From the NCBI GenBank assembly GCA_023387815.1, contig JAEWHK010000053.1:1-45747 (forward strand): a stretch of 45,747 nt of DNA, read 5' to 3'. Below, in pieces: positions 7,396 to 15,069 of this stretch. The position numbers and the translations under genes were made by a program. The stretch is from Pseudomonadota bacterium (GTDB taxonomy: Bacteria > Pseudomonadota > Gammaproteobacteria > Burkholderiales > Burkholderiaceae_B). Under the pieces are notes generated by a model. That model saw nothing but the letters and a program-made list of their open reading frames with translations. It searched no databases and was not told where the DNA came from. How positions within the stretch are numbered: position 1 is the first letter of the stretch; every line of letters starts with the position of its first letter.

Positions 7396-9684
7396 TCATA
7401 CTTCCCGCAAGCGGATAACAGCATCGACAGCCACAACACCGTCTTTGTGCACAAATAGCGGGTTGATCTCGGCTTCCTGTACCGGCTGAGATTTGACCAT
7501 GGCCAGTCTGGATAACGCGACTATCGTGTCAGCCAGCGCTTCACAGTCGCCCTGCGGCAGGTTTCGATAGCCTCGTATCAGACGAGTTTGGCGCACTTCG
7601 CGTATCATTTCCCAGGCCTGCTCGCGAGATACCGGCGCAAGTCGCAGGGAGTAGTCAGGATTCAGCTCGGCGGTGATACCGCCTGCACCCAGCATGATGG
7701 TGGGCCCAACCATCGGATCATGTCGATAGCCAAGCAGCATCTCAATGAGCCGCCCTTCCATTTTCTGCACCATGAACCCATCGACTACTGCCTCTGGTGC
7801 ATTCGCATTTATTTCAGTTGCCATGGTGGCAAGTGCTGATGTCAGCTCTGCTTCTGAGCCAATACCCACCTTCACACCACCCGCTTCGGTTTTATGGAGA
7901 ATGTCCCGCGAGACCACTTTCAACACAACAGGATAAGCAATTGCGTGTGTTGGCGAGTCTGCCTGCACCATGGCATAAGGCACAACACCGATACCCAGAC
8001 TGTCAAACACAGACATGGCTTCCGGCTCTGTCAGATTGCGGCTTCCGGTGTCGGTGTTATTGGCGTTGGCGTCGCTATTGATGTCCTCGCTGGTGGCGCT
8101 GCCGATGTCCTTGTCATTGCGACTATCCTTCGACTTCGCCTTTGGAACGCGATTGAGCGGGCTGTCGGCGGGGAGGGACAGCGCATCTGCTTGCTGCGTC
8201 TGCGTCTGCGTCGCAAAAGACTGCACCGGAACGTAAAAGGCGGCCAGCGCATCGGCACATGATTCGGGAGTGCGAAACGCAGCGACACCGTTCTCCTGCA
8301 GAACCTGCAGCGAAGCCATGGCGTCCGGAGACAGGAATGCCACTAGCGGCTTACGGGAACCATGCTCTGTGGCTACCGCATTAAGGATTGGCTGCACGAC
8401 ATACTGTGGGTGAAACTGTGCCGATGAGCCGGCAATACAGAGTACAGTGTCGCACCAGTCTGAGTGCAGAATTTCGGTTAGCAGATCCTGGTATTGCTCG
8501 CTGGTGGCAGCAAGCGTCAGATCTATCACGGGCGTTTGCCTGAGCTTCAGCCCACGCGATGCCATATGTGATACGAATTCTGCGGTGGGTGCTACTGCCT
8601 CAAAACCGTGCAGACCCAGATTATCCACAACGGTTGCCGCGCCCCCACCCGTGGTCGTGATGACGGCGACACGTATCGGATTGCTGGCATTGCCGTCTTG
8701 AGGCTTGCCGGCATCGCTGTGTGCCTGCGGACGCAAATGTGCATAACGCGTTGCCAGCGGGGCAATTTCAAATAGTGTTTCCAGCATCGTGACGCGAATC
8801 ACATTGTGTGCGTGGAAGAACGCATCAACGGCCGCGTCATTGCCGGCAATCGCGCCTGTGTGTGATTGCGACAATGCATCGCCTTGCTCCGAACGACCCA
8901 GCTTATAGGCAATGACCGGTTTGCCCGCTTCGTGGGCACGTTTTAAAGCAGCTGACAAGGTCTTTGCATCACGCAGTGTTTCAAGAAACAGCAGTATCAC
9001 GCGTGTTTCGTCATCATCGACCATGGCATCCAGAATTTCGCCAACCGTCACATCACTTTCGTTGCCAACCGAAACCAGATGCGAAAAACCAAATCCGCGA
9101 GCAGCTGCACGGGACATCAGAGAGCCCATCATGGAGCCACTTTGCGAAATGATTCCGATCTCTCCCGAAACGAGATTATCCATTTCGAAGGCGGCGTTCA
9201 CAGAGATAACGCCACCGCTGTGCACATTGGCCAGGCCAATACTGTTGGGTCCAAGCACGCGCACGCCAAGGCGTTTAGCCGTTGCCATCAGCTCATCCTG
9301 ACGCTGCCTCCCGGCCTCACCTGCCTCTGCAAATCCATCGGAGTAAATCGTGACCATGCCAATGCCCTTTGCAGCACACTGCTCGATCACCTCATTCACA
9401 CCGGCACTATCAATCATCACAAATGCGTGTTCGACATGGTCAGGAAGCGATGCAATATTCTTCCATGCCTTGACCCCGCTGATTTCCTGGGCGGAAGGAT
9501 TGACGGGATAAATATCCCCCGTGTAACCATGTTTCTGCATGAACCGCAGTGGTCTTGCTGTGTTTTTTTTCAGGTTGCTGGAAGCGCCAATCAGCGCGAC
9601 CGAGGCGGGCTTTAACAATGCTCGTCTGAACGTACTGATATCTTTAAACAGGCTCACCTCCTGCTGACTCTTGTTCGTCTTCAT
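7396..9684 (-). CDS. NDP-forming acyl-CoA synthetase (acetate-CoA ligase family)
   Basis: This 762-residue protein joins a CoA-binding Rossmann domain (about 20-150), succinyl-CoA-ligase-like domains (about 150-480) and a C-terminal ATP-grasp domain (about 551-755). That is the fused architecture of ADP-forming acyl-CoA synthetases and protein-acetyltransferase relatives. The phosphohistidine is recognisable as H275 in QSHTGAIAG. There is no GNAT domain, so it should be a ligase activating a carboxylic acid with CoA. A low-complexity Gln/Ser/Asp/Asn linker (about 491-550) separates the halves. The acyl-CoA dehydrogenase follows on the same strand. Two copies of AACACATATG (minus strand) lie upstream. 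The ribosome binding site before this ATG is weak. Confidence 0.9.
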   Translation of the reverse strand: MKTNKSQQEVSLFKDISTFRRALLKPASVALIGASSNLKKNTARPLRFMQKHGYTGDIYPVNPSAQEISGVKAWKNIASLPDHVEHAFVMIDSAGVNEVIEQCAAKGIGMVTIYSDGFAEAGEAGRQRQDELMATAKRLGVRVLGPNSIGLANVHSGGVISVNAAFEMDNLVSGEIGIISQSGSMMGSLMSRAAARGFGFSHLVSVGNESDVTVGEILDAMVDDDETRVILLFLETLRDAKTLSAALKRAHEAGKPVIAYKLGRSEQGDALSQSHTGAIAGNDAAVDAFFHAHNVIRVTMLETLFEIAPLATRYAHLRPQAHSDAGKPQDGNASNPIRVAVITTTGGGAATVVDNLGLHGFEAVAPTAEFVSHMASRGLKLRQTPVIDLTLAATSEQYQDLLTEILHSDWCDTVLCIAGSSAQFHPQYVVQPILNAVATEHGSRKPLVAFLSPDAMASLQVLQENGVAAFRTPESCADALAAFYVPVQSFATQTQTQQADALSLPADSPLNRVPKAKSKDSRNDKDIGSATSEDINSDANANNTDTGSRNLTEPEAMSVFDSLGIGVVPYAMVQADSPTHAIAYPVVLKVVSRDILHKTEAGGVKVGIGSEAELTSALATMATEINANAPEAVVDGFMVQKMEGRLIEMLLGYRHDPMVGPTIMLGAGGITAELNPDYSLRLAPVSREQAWEMIREVRQTRLIRGYRNLPQGDCEALADTIVALSRLAMVKSQPVQEAEINPLFVHKDGVVAVDAVIRLREV

Positions 9685-9710
9685 GCTGCTGATATATCCC
9701 GTGATAATTT

Positions 9711-9749
9711 CATATGTGTTCTCATGGTTTCCTGCCTGCCATATGTGTT
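9711..9749 (-). promoter_or_regulatory. paired AACACATATG motif upstream of the acyl-CoA synthetase
   Basis: Read on the minus strand, AACACATATG occurs twice (9740-9749 and 9711-9720) with a 29-bp period, just upstream of the synthetase start at 9684. A third copy is at 1837-1846, upstream of the first LysR gene. This is a candidate operator for a regulator of the catabolic genes; the assignment is an inference from repetition alone. Confidence 0.4.
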
Positions 9750-9755
9750 TTCAGT

Positions 9756-11153
9756 TCAGTCCAGCGCAAGCTGTCTGACCTGCTGCTTTTCGAGGTCCCA
9801 GATCTGTGCTTTAAGTGCCTGTGCCTGTTCCTTGCCCCTGACCGGAACGACCAGTTCGTCGTACTTATCTTCCAGCTCCTGATCGCTTAGCGGACACTCC
9901 GGATCACCTTTGCGATCCTGCGCATAGTGTTCATGACGATCGCCATTATTCAGTTCGATTTCAACGCGTGAGGAGCGATGGCGCGGGAAGGCTGCGGTCA
10001 ATTCATTGTCCTGGACAAGTGTGATTTTTTCCATCAGCTGGCGGATGGCCGGATCGTTCAGACGATCGGGCCCGAATGCATTCAGCCTGACTGAACCGTG
10101 GCACAAGGCATGAGCAACAACATAACGAAGGCTGAACTTGCCTTCGAAGGCAGTACGAGGATCCGCATTTCCGGTCACATCAATGGCGGTTTTGTAGGTC
10201 GAGACGCGGATCGCTTTGATGTCATCAGCCGTGAAACCATGCTGTTGCTGCAGCGCCAGTACGGCATCAATAGAAGGGAATGTGTGCCCGCAACAGCCGT
10301 GATTCTTTTGCGTAATGCGCGTGATGTTGTATTGAGTGCCCAGTCCCGCGGTTACGACAGGCAGATCCAGCTGTCCGCCGAGTGCGGCTGCGAAGCCGGC
10401 CTCACCCTCCAGAATATCGGCAACACCCGTGACACCGGCCGCAGCTGCCGTGGCAGCGCGGATACCGACTGCAGCGGCGTGTCCGGCATGCAGGGCCTTG
10501 GTCATGGCATCCGAACGGAATGCCTGCTGTAGTCCGGACGCAAACGTGGCAGCAGTCGCAATCGCGTGCTGCATCACAACTGCATTACCCGGTGCATACA
10601 GTGCCGCTGCTGCTGCCGCCGCTCCAATGCTTCCTACCGTGCCGGTCGTATGAAAATAGCGGTAATGGGCAGGTTGAATGGCGGCGCCCAGTCTGGTAGA
10701 TATCTCATAACCCACAACAATCGCAACCATCAGGTCCAGCCCGTTGCTGTCCAGCGTGTCCGCTGCAGCGAGTGCTGCCGCAATGACAGGACAACCCGGG
10801 TGGTAAACAGCGTCTCGGAAAATATCATCAAATTCCACCGTATGGGACACGCTCCCGTTGATCCATGCGGCTGTCGCGGCAAATGTCGTTTTGCCAAATC
10901 CCGGGAGCCGGGCATGGCCCACACCGGTTTCGTCCTCGTGCGCCTTCACCAGCTCGGTGCCAGGGGACATGCGAGTTCCCGGATACAAGGCCGCGAACCA
11001 GTCCAATACGGCCCGCTTCGTGTGATGAGAGACCTCCGGGGTGAGTTTACGTTTTGCGCTTTCCTGCGCGCCGTATTCGGCTAATTCCTGTATGAGCATA
11101 GTTATCCGCGAATTAAAGGACGTATCGTGATAGATAGCGTCAGATTGCGACAT
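9756..11153 (-). CDS. MmgE/PrpD family protein (2-methylcitrate dehydratase-like)
   Basis: This 465-residue protein belongs to the MmgE/PrpD fold family, which includes 2-methylcitrate dehydratase, cis-aconitate decarboxylase and iminodisuccinate epimerase. Recognisable stretches are the helical N-domain (HTKRAVLDWFAALYPG, FDDIFRDAVYHPGCPVIAAALA) and KNHGCCGHTFPSIDAVLAL in the lid region. It is shorter and more divergent than canonical PrpD, so the exact reaction is unknown; dehydration or isomerisation of a hydroxy di- or tricarboxylate is the best guess. The gene is divergent from a Bug receptor gene with a shared, palindrome-rich intergenic region and lies 71 bp upstream of the acyl-CoA synthetase, probably in one operon with it. 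Confidence 0.88.
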   Translation of the reverse strand: MSQSDAIYHDTSFNSRITMLIQELAEYGAQESAKRKLTPEVSHHTKRAVLDWFAALYPGTRMSPGTELVKAHEDETGVGHARLPGFGKTTFAATAAWINGSVSHTVEFDDIFRDAVYHPGCPVIAAALAAADTLDSNGLDLMVAIVVGYEISTRLGAAIQPAHYRYFHTTGTVGSIGAAAAAAALYAPGNAVVMQHAIATAATFASGLQQAFRSDAMTKALHAGHAAAVGIRAATAAAAGVTGVADILEGEAGFAAALGGQLDLPVVTAGLGTQYNITRITQKNHGCCGHTFPSIDAVLALQQQHGFTADDIKAIRVSTYKTAIDVTGNADPRTAFEGKFSLRYVVAHALCHGSVRLNAFGPDRLNDPAIRQLMEKITLVQDNELTAAFPRHRSSRVEIELNNGDRHEHYAQDRKGDPECPLSDQELEDKYDELVVPVRGKEQAQALKAQIWDLEKQQVRQLALD

Positions 11154-11248
11154 AAGTCATCGATACCTCAATTCTATAAGCCCCCCAGTTTGCGGCTTTG
11201 AAATTTTGTGAACGCTGCTATCTCCAGTGGTGCAGGGTCATGCCAACC

Positions 11249-11263
11249 ATCACCAATGGTGAT
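11249..11263. promoter_or_regulatory. probable LysR-type binding site (ATC-N9-GAT)
   Basis: ATCACCAATGGTGAT is the centre of a 19-bp perfect inverted repeat (11247-11265). It fits the T-N11-A / ATC-N9-GAT pattern of LysR-type boxes. It lies between the divergent MmgE/PrpD and Bug genes. Confidence 0.5.
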
Positions 11264-11365
11264 GGAGTCCATGACAATCGGTTGCTAACCCGCGATGTGA
11301 AATCAGATAGACTTTCATCGAGACCCGCGTACATTTCGCGTAACAAATGAAGTACCAGGCTATCT

Positions 11366-11381
11366 GTCCGGCGATCCGGAC
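11366..11381. repeat. inverted repeat GTCCGG-N4-CCGGAC
   Basis: A perfect 6-bp-arm inverted repeat with a CGAT spacer lies in the divergent MmgE/PrpD-Bug intergenic region, between the two ATCAC/GTGAT palindromes. It could be an operator or a short hairpin in the 5' region of the Bug transcript. Confidence 0.4.
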
Positions 11382-11394
11382 ATCACAGCACAAT

Positions 11395-11410
11395 AATCAC
11401 AATGGTGATT
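11395..11410. promoter_or_regulatory. second ATCAC/GTGAT palindrome, near the Bug start
   Basis: AATCACAATGGTGATT is a perfect inverted repeat (6-bp arms, AATG spacer) 31 bp before the chosen ATG of the Bug gene. It shares both half-sites with the element at 11249-11263 but has a spacer one base shorter. Two related operators about 147 bp apart in a divergent promoter suit a LysR-type regulator, most simply one of the two encoded nearby. Confidence 0.45.
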
Positions 11411-11441
11411 GCGCCGCAATCGCCGAGACGGAGACACTCTC

Positions 11442-12395
11442 ATGCGTTCAAGCCTTTCCTCTTTCATTCTTGCCTGTACAGCAGGATTCGCAATAAGCTC
11501 TGCTGCCCATGCGGAAGTTAGTTTTTCGGAGCGCCCGATTCGTCTGATTGTTCCCAGTTCGCCTGGATCAGGTCTTGATAATCTTGCACGCACTTTCGCA
11601 CCAAAGATGGGGCAGCTGCTGAAGCAATCGGTGGTGGTAGAGAATCTGGCTGGTGCGTCGAATATTTCCGGTACGCGTGAGCTAGTGCGCGGCAAACCGG
11701 ATGGCTATACGCTGGAACTCATCTCCTCCAACCATGCAGTGAATCCCAGTCTGCACAAGAATCTGCCTTACGATTCGGTAAAGGACATTACACCGATTTC
11801 CAATCTGGTCACTTCTCCTCTGGTGGTGGCCATACCCGCCACATCGCCATATAAAACACTGGGCGATCTGGTGGCCGCGGCGAAGAAAGCACCTAAAAGT
11901 CTCAATTACGGATCTGCCGGGGTCGGCACCTCCCTGCATCTGGCCGGTGTGTTGTTCGAAAAACGCGCCGGTGTAGAACTGACGCATGTCCCTTATAAAG
12001 GGGGAAACACAACCGTGAATGATCTGATTTCGAATCAGATCCAGCTCGCCTTTCTGGCGATTGCCAGCGTTTCCGAACAGATCAAGGGTGGCAAATTGCG
12101 CGGACTTGCTGTGACCTCAGGCAAACGCAGCCATATTTTGCCTGACCAGCCTACACTTCAGGAGGCGGGTGTGAACGGCTATGTTTACGAACCCTGGCTG
12201 GGCATGATCGCACCAGCAAACCTGCCAGATGACATTCGCGATAAACTTCACGCCACATTAAAAGAGGTCTTCGCCGAGCCGGAGGTGAAATCCAAAGTGG
12301 AGAATCTCGGTTTCGATATCGTGCTATCGGAGCCGGATGCATTTGGTAAAACCATACAGAAGGATATTGACGAGAGCGCCGAACTGCTCAGGTAA
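11442..12395 (+). CDS. Bug-family (TctC-like) periplasmic substrate-binding protein
   Basis: This is a second Bug-type solute receptor, 317 residues from the ATG at 11442. That start is preferred over an upstream TTG at 11409 because it gives a clean signal peptide (MRSSLSSFILACTAGFAISS, cleavage near AHA-EV) and has GGAG about 9 nt upstream. Family motifs are RPIRLIVPSSPGSGLDNLAR, VVVENLAGASNISG, and HVPYKGGNTTVNDLISNQIQL. The ligand is presumably a carboxylate. The gene is divergent from MmgE/PrpD and followed by the second LysR gene in the same orientation, the common Bug-regulator pairing. Confidence 0.92.
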   Translation: MRSSLSSFILACTAGFAISSAAHAEVSFSERPIRLIVPSSPGSGLDNLARTFAPKMGQLLKQSVVVENLAGASNISGTRELVRGKPDGYTLELISSNHAVNPSLHKNLPYDSVKDITPISNLVTSPLVVAIPATSPYKTLGDLVAAAKKAPKSLNYGSAGVGTSLHLAGVLFEKRAGVELTHVPYKGGNTTVNDLISNQIQLAFLAIASVSEQIKGGKLRGLAVTSGKRSHILPDQPTLQEAGVNGYVYEPWLGMIAPANLPDDIRDKLHATLKEVFAEPEVKSKVENLGFDIVLSEPDAFGKTIQKDIDESAELLR

Positions 12396-12463
12396 GGCAG
12401 TGTGCTGATTGCACACGTGATTTCTTATTCGGGCGTGAAGTAACCTCGCAAGTCTTGCTAATT

Positions 12464-12554
12464 TGAGGTTATTGGCACTCGCGTGTGCAGACCTGCGATT
12501 GTTAGAAGGCTGGCGATTGTATGAAGTTATTGACGAATAAGTGAGGTTATTCAC
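12464..12554 (+). promoter_or_regulatory. three copies of TGARGTTATT upstream of the second LysR gene
   Basis: TGAGGTTATT occurs at 12464 and 12542 and TGAAGTTATT at 12522. TAACCTC at 12441-12447 forms an inverted pair with GAGGTTA at 12465-12471. The cluster occupies the 190-bp gap between the Bug stop and the LysR start. It may be an autoregulatory or activator region; the function is inferred only from repetition and position. Confidence 0.4.
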
Positions 12555-12584
12555 TAATTTACTTGCGTGCAGGCAAATGCTTTA

Positions 12585-13529
12585 ATGCCGATCAAACCTG
12601 AACATCGCGAGTTTGATTTGTGGTCCATTGATCCTACCTCCCTGCATTTGTTTATTGCCGTCTGTGAAGCCGGCAGCATTGCGCGCGCCGGCGAACGCGA
12701 GTTGCTGTCTGCAGCTGCAGTAAGTAAGCGCATGGTTGAAATTGAAAGAAAAATCGGCTCGCCTCTGCTTCTTCGCAGCCAGCGCGGTGTCACGCCTACT
12801 GCTGCCGGTCAGGTTCTGCTGAGACATGCGCGCAACATTATGGTGGATTATCGCAAGCTGCAAAGCGAATTGAGCGAACACGCCCAGGGCATAAAGGGAC
12901 ATGTGCGGCTGCTGTCCAATGTTTCCGCAATCATGGAATTTCTGCCTGCTGATCTCACTTCTTTTCTGGAACGGCACGGCAATATCCAGGTTGATCTGGA
13001 AGAGCATTACAGTAGTGATATTCCCAGGAAAATAGAGGAAGGCAACGCCGATATTGGCATCTGTCGCGATTTTGTTCCCACAGGCAATACCTGTGTGACA
13101 CCTTATCGTTATGACCATTTTGTGATTGTCGCCAACAAGGCACATCCGCTGGCGGGCAGAAAATCCATTCTCTTTGAAGAAACCCTGGATTATCCCCAGA
13201 TCGGATTCTCCATGCAGACATCCATGAATACGCTGATGTCGCATATTGCCGGGCGCCAGGGAAAAACACTGACCTATCGCACTCATGTCAGTTCGTTTGA
13301 CGCGGCCTATCGACTGATTGAAGCCAATCTGGCCATTGCGGCACTGCCGGCAGAGGCCGTACAACGCTACGCCAGGCTTTATGATCTTGAGCTTATTACA
13401 CTTGAAGATCCATGGGCACGCCGCAATTTTGTACTTTGCACCCGTGCCAATGAAACGCTGTCGGGCGCTGCTCAAAAGCTTTTCGACCATCTTCTGGCCC
13501 AGGCAAAGCACGCCGGCGCGAAAGGTTGA
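12585..13529 (+). CDS. LysR-family transcriptional regulator (second paralogue)
   Basis: This LysR-type regulator has 314 residues from the ATG at 12585; a GTG at 12567 would add six. The N-terminal helix-turn-helix (about residues 14-75, with GSIARAGERELLSAAAVSKRM) is followed by the effector-binding domain. It is homologous to the LysR protein at 2063-2956 over the full length. It follows a Bug receptor gene and probably regulates the divergent MmgE/PrpD and Bug promoters and/or itself. The effector is unknown. Confidence 0.9.
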   Translation: MPIKPEHREFDLWSIDPTSLHLFIAVCEAGSIARAGERELLSAAAVSKRMVEIERKIGSPLLLRSQRGVTPTAAGQVLLRHARNIMVDYRKLQSELSEHAQGIKGHVRLLSNVSAIMEFLPADLTSFLERHGNIQVDLEEHYSSDIPRKIEEGNADIGICRDFVPTGNTCVTPYRYDHFVIVANKAHPLAGRKSILFEETLDYPQIGFSMQTSMNTLMSHIAGRQGKTLTYRTHVSSFDAAYRLIEANLAIAALPAEAVQRYARLYDLELITLEDPWARRNFVLCTRANETLSGAAQKLFDHLLAQAKHAGAKG

Positions 13530-13570
13530 TCGGGGGTGGGCGGTTAATCGGAACGCGCTTTAATCTGCAC

Positions 13571-13602
13571 TGACTGTCTATCTGCCTGACTGCTTATCTG
13601 CC
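13571..13602 (+). repeat. two tandem 16-bp repeats
   Basis: TGACTGTCTATCTGCC is followed immediately by TGACTGCTTATCTGCC (14 of 16 identical). It lies between the LysR stop and the small VbhA-like gene, with no assigned role. Confidence 0.6.
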
Positions 13603-13675
13603 TGTATGTTTCATCTGAAGACTCCGAATCTGTGCGTCTTAATATCTGTATGCGTTATGTGTCTATAGGTGCTTT

Positions 13676-13876
13676 GTGAACCCGTCCCTTCCCGCTCAAG
13701 TCCTCGATGCGCCAACATTGAATGGAGCAGAAACACGCCGCCGCCGTGATGCAGCAAATTTTGCGCAGGCCAATGTAGGCTTAGAGGGGTTCAAGATCAG
13801 CGCCGATGAGGAACAATGGACGGAACGCTTTATCCGAGGTGAAATCACCATAGATGAGTTTATCAAGGGCAATTAA
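13676..13876 (+). CDS. VbhA-like Fic antitoxin, apparently without its toxin
   Basis: This 66-residue protein (GTG start) resembles VbhA, the small antitoxin that blocks the ATP site of Fic AMP-transferases. An Arg-rich segment (ETRRRRDAANFAQ, 19-31) leads into the inhibitory helix NVGLEG (33-38), followed by a C-terminal helical part ending RFIRGEITIDEFIKGN. The known inhibitory motif is [S/T]xxxE[G/N]. Here E37-G38 is kept but the first residue is Asn instead of Ser/Thr. In known systems a fic gene follows immediately. Here only a 16-codon ORF (13880-13930, MSGLSDEQKQQLEAKY) follows before stop codons, and no HPFxxGNxR Fic motif is in the window. An orphan antitoxin with a deleted toxin is the simplest reading. 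Only a weak AGG precedes the GTG. Confidence 0.65.
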   Translation: MNPSLPAQVLDAPTLNGAETRRRRDAANFAQANVGLEGFKISADEEQWTERFIRGEITIDEFIKGN

Positions 13877-13879
13877 TCA

Positions 13880-13930
13880 ATGTCCGGGTTGTCCGACGAA
13901 CAAAAACAGCAGTTGGAAGCCAAATATTAA
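13880..13930 (+). pseudogene. possible 5' remnant of a Fic toxin gene
   Basis: A 16-codon ORF starts 3 nt after the VbhA-like stop, the usual place for a coupled fic gene. Its product, MSGLSDEQKQQLEAKY, vaguely resembles the helix at the start of some Fic proteins but is too short for a homology claim. Codons for LDGGELYSKAALTESPYRK can be read in 13957-14013 without a start, perhaps more decayed coding sequence. The stretch 13930-14115 otherwise shows no gene. Confidence 0.25.
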
Positions 13931-14115
13931 TAATCTAAACCCTTACAACATGTCCTTGATGGTGGCGAACTGTACAGTAAGGCCGCGCTGACTGAATCCC
14001 CCTATAGAAAATCTGAAATCGCCATAACGAAAACCGATGGTTGCCATGACCTGTAGTGCATTACGGTCGCGGCGGTTTCATCGTAGACTGTGGACATCAG
14101 TCAAAAGGAGCGGTA

Positions 14116-15069
14116 ATGAGGGAACGGGTTCAGATCCAGGAGGTCGGCTTGCGCGACGGGCTGCAAAGTATTGCAACCGTCATGCCGACCGATGCGAAGA
14201 AACGCTGGATACGCGCGGCATACGAAGCAGGTCTGCGAAATATTGAGGTTACCTCGTTTGTTCCTTCGCGTCTGCTTCCTCAATTGGCGGATGCTGCGGA
14301 AATTGTCGAATACGCCCTGCAGTTCGATCAACTCACTGTCACTGCCCTGGTACCGAACCTGAAAGGCGCAGAGAACGCGCTCAAGGCCGGTGTACATCGC
14401 GTAGTCGCACCCATATCTGTCAGTACGCAACATAGCCTGGCGAACGTGCGCCGTACGCCCATGGAAATGGTTGAAGAATTCGCGCGTATTCGCGACCTCA
14501 TCGATCAGGAACGCAGCGAGACGGTTCTTATCGCGGGCCTGTCTACCGTTTTCGGGTGCACCTTGCAGGGTCACGTGCCACCGGATGACGTCTGTCATGT
14601 CGTGCAGGGCTGTCTTGCCGCAGGTGCAGATACCATCGCGCTCGCAGATACCACCGGCCACGCAACGCCGGCACAGGTTCAGGAGACGATTGTAAGTGTG
14701 CGTTCAGTGGCCGGCGAACGACTTCGCAGTCTGCATTTTCATGATACGCGAGGCATGGGTCTGGCCAATACTCTCATCGCCCTGCAACAGGGTATTCGTG
14801 AATTCGACGCTTCGCTGGCGGGAATCGGAGGCTGTCCTCACGCCCCCGGGGCGACGGGCAATGTTGTCACTGAAGACCTGGTTTTCATGCTTGAATCCAT
14901 GGGATACGAAACGGGTATTTCAATTGAAAAACTCCTGGCCTGTCGGCAAATTCTGACTCAATCCCTTCCTGAAGAGCCCCTTTACGGTTTCATCAACCGC
15001 GCAGGCTTGCCGAATACCTTTTCAACACATCAAACGACATTTTCACCGCAACAAAGCACACTGTCATGA
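14116..15069 (+). CDS. hydroxymethylglutaryl-CoA lyase family protein
   Basis: This 317-residue HMGL-type TIM-barrel lyase cleaves 3-hydroxy-3-methylglutaryl-CoA or a related 3-hydroxyacyl-CoA into two fragments. It shows EVGLRDGLQ (9-17) with the catalytic Arg-Asp, the metal-binding HFHDTRGMG, and the signature loop GIGGCPHAPGATGN with the active-site Cys. The start at 14116 is chosen because AAAGGAG lies 6-10 nt upstream and the N-terminus matches the family; an in-frame GTG lies 60 nt further up. It overlaps the CoA-transferase start by four bases (ATGA), so the two are translationally coupled. True HMG-CoA specificity is not proven. Confidence 0.9.
   Translation: MRERVQIQEVGLRDGLQSIATVMPTDAKKRWIRAAYEAGLRNIEVTSFVPSRLLPQLADAAEIVEYALQFDQLTVTALVPNLKGAENALKAGVHRVVAPISVSTQHSLANVRRTPMEMVEEFARIRDLIDQERSETVLIAGLSTVFGCTLQGHVPPDDVCHVVQGCLAAGADTIALADTTGHATPAQVQETIVSVRSVAGERLRSLHFHDTRGMGLANTLIALQQGIREFDASLAGIGGCPHAPGATGNVVTEDLVFMLESMGYETGISIEKLLACRQILTQSLPEEPLYGFINRAGLPNTFSTHQTTFSPQQSTLS

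Noticed and set aside
11409..11441. TTG start giving a longer Bug protein
   Set aside because: It would place charged residues before the signal peptide and overlap the palindrome at 11395-11410. ATG 11442 has a GGAG and a clean signal sequence.
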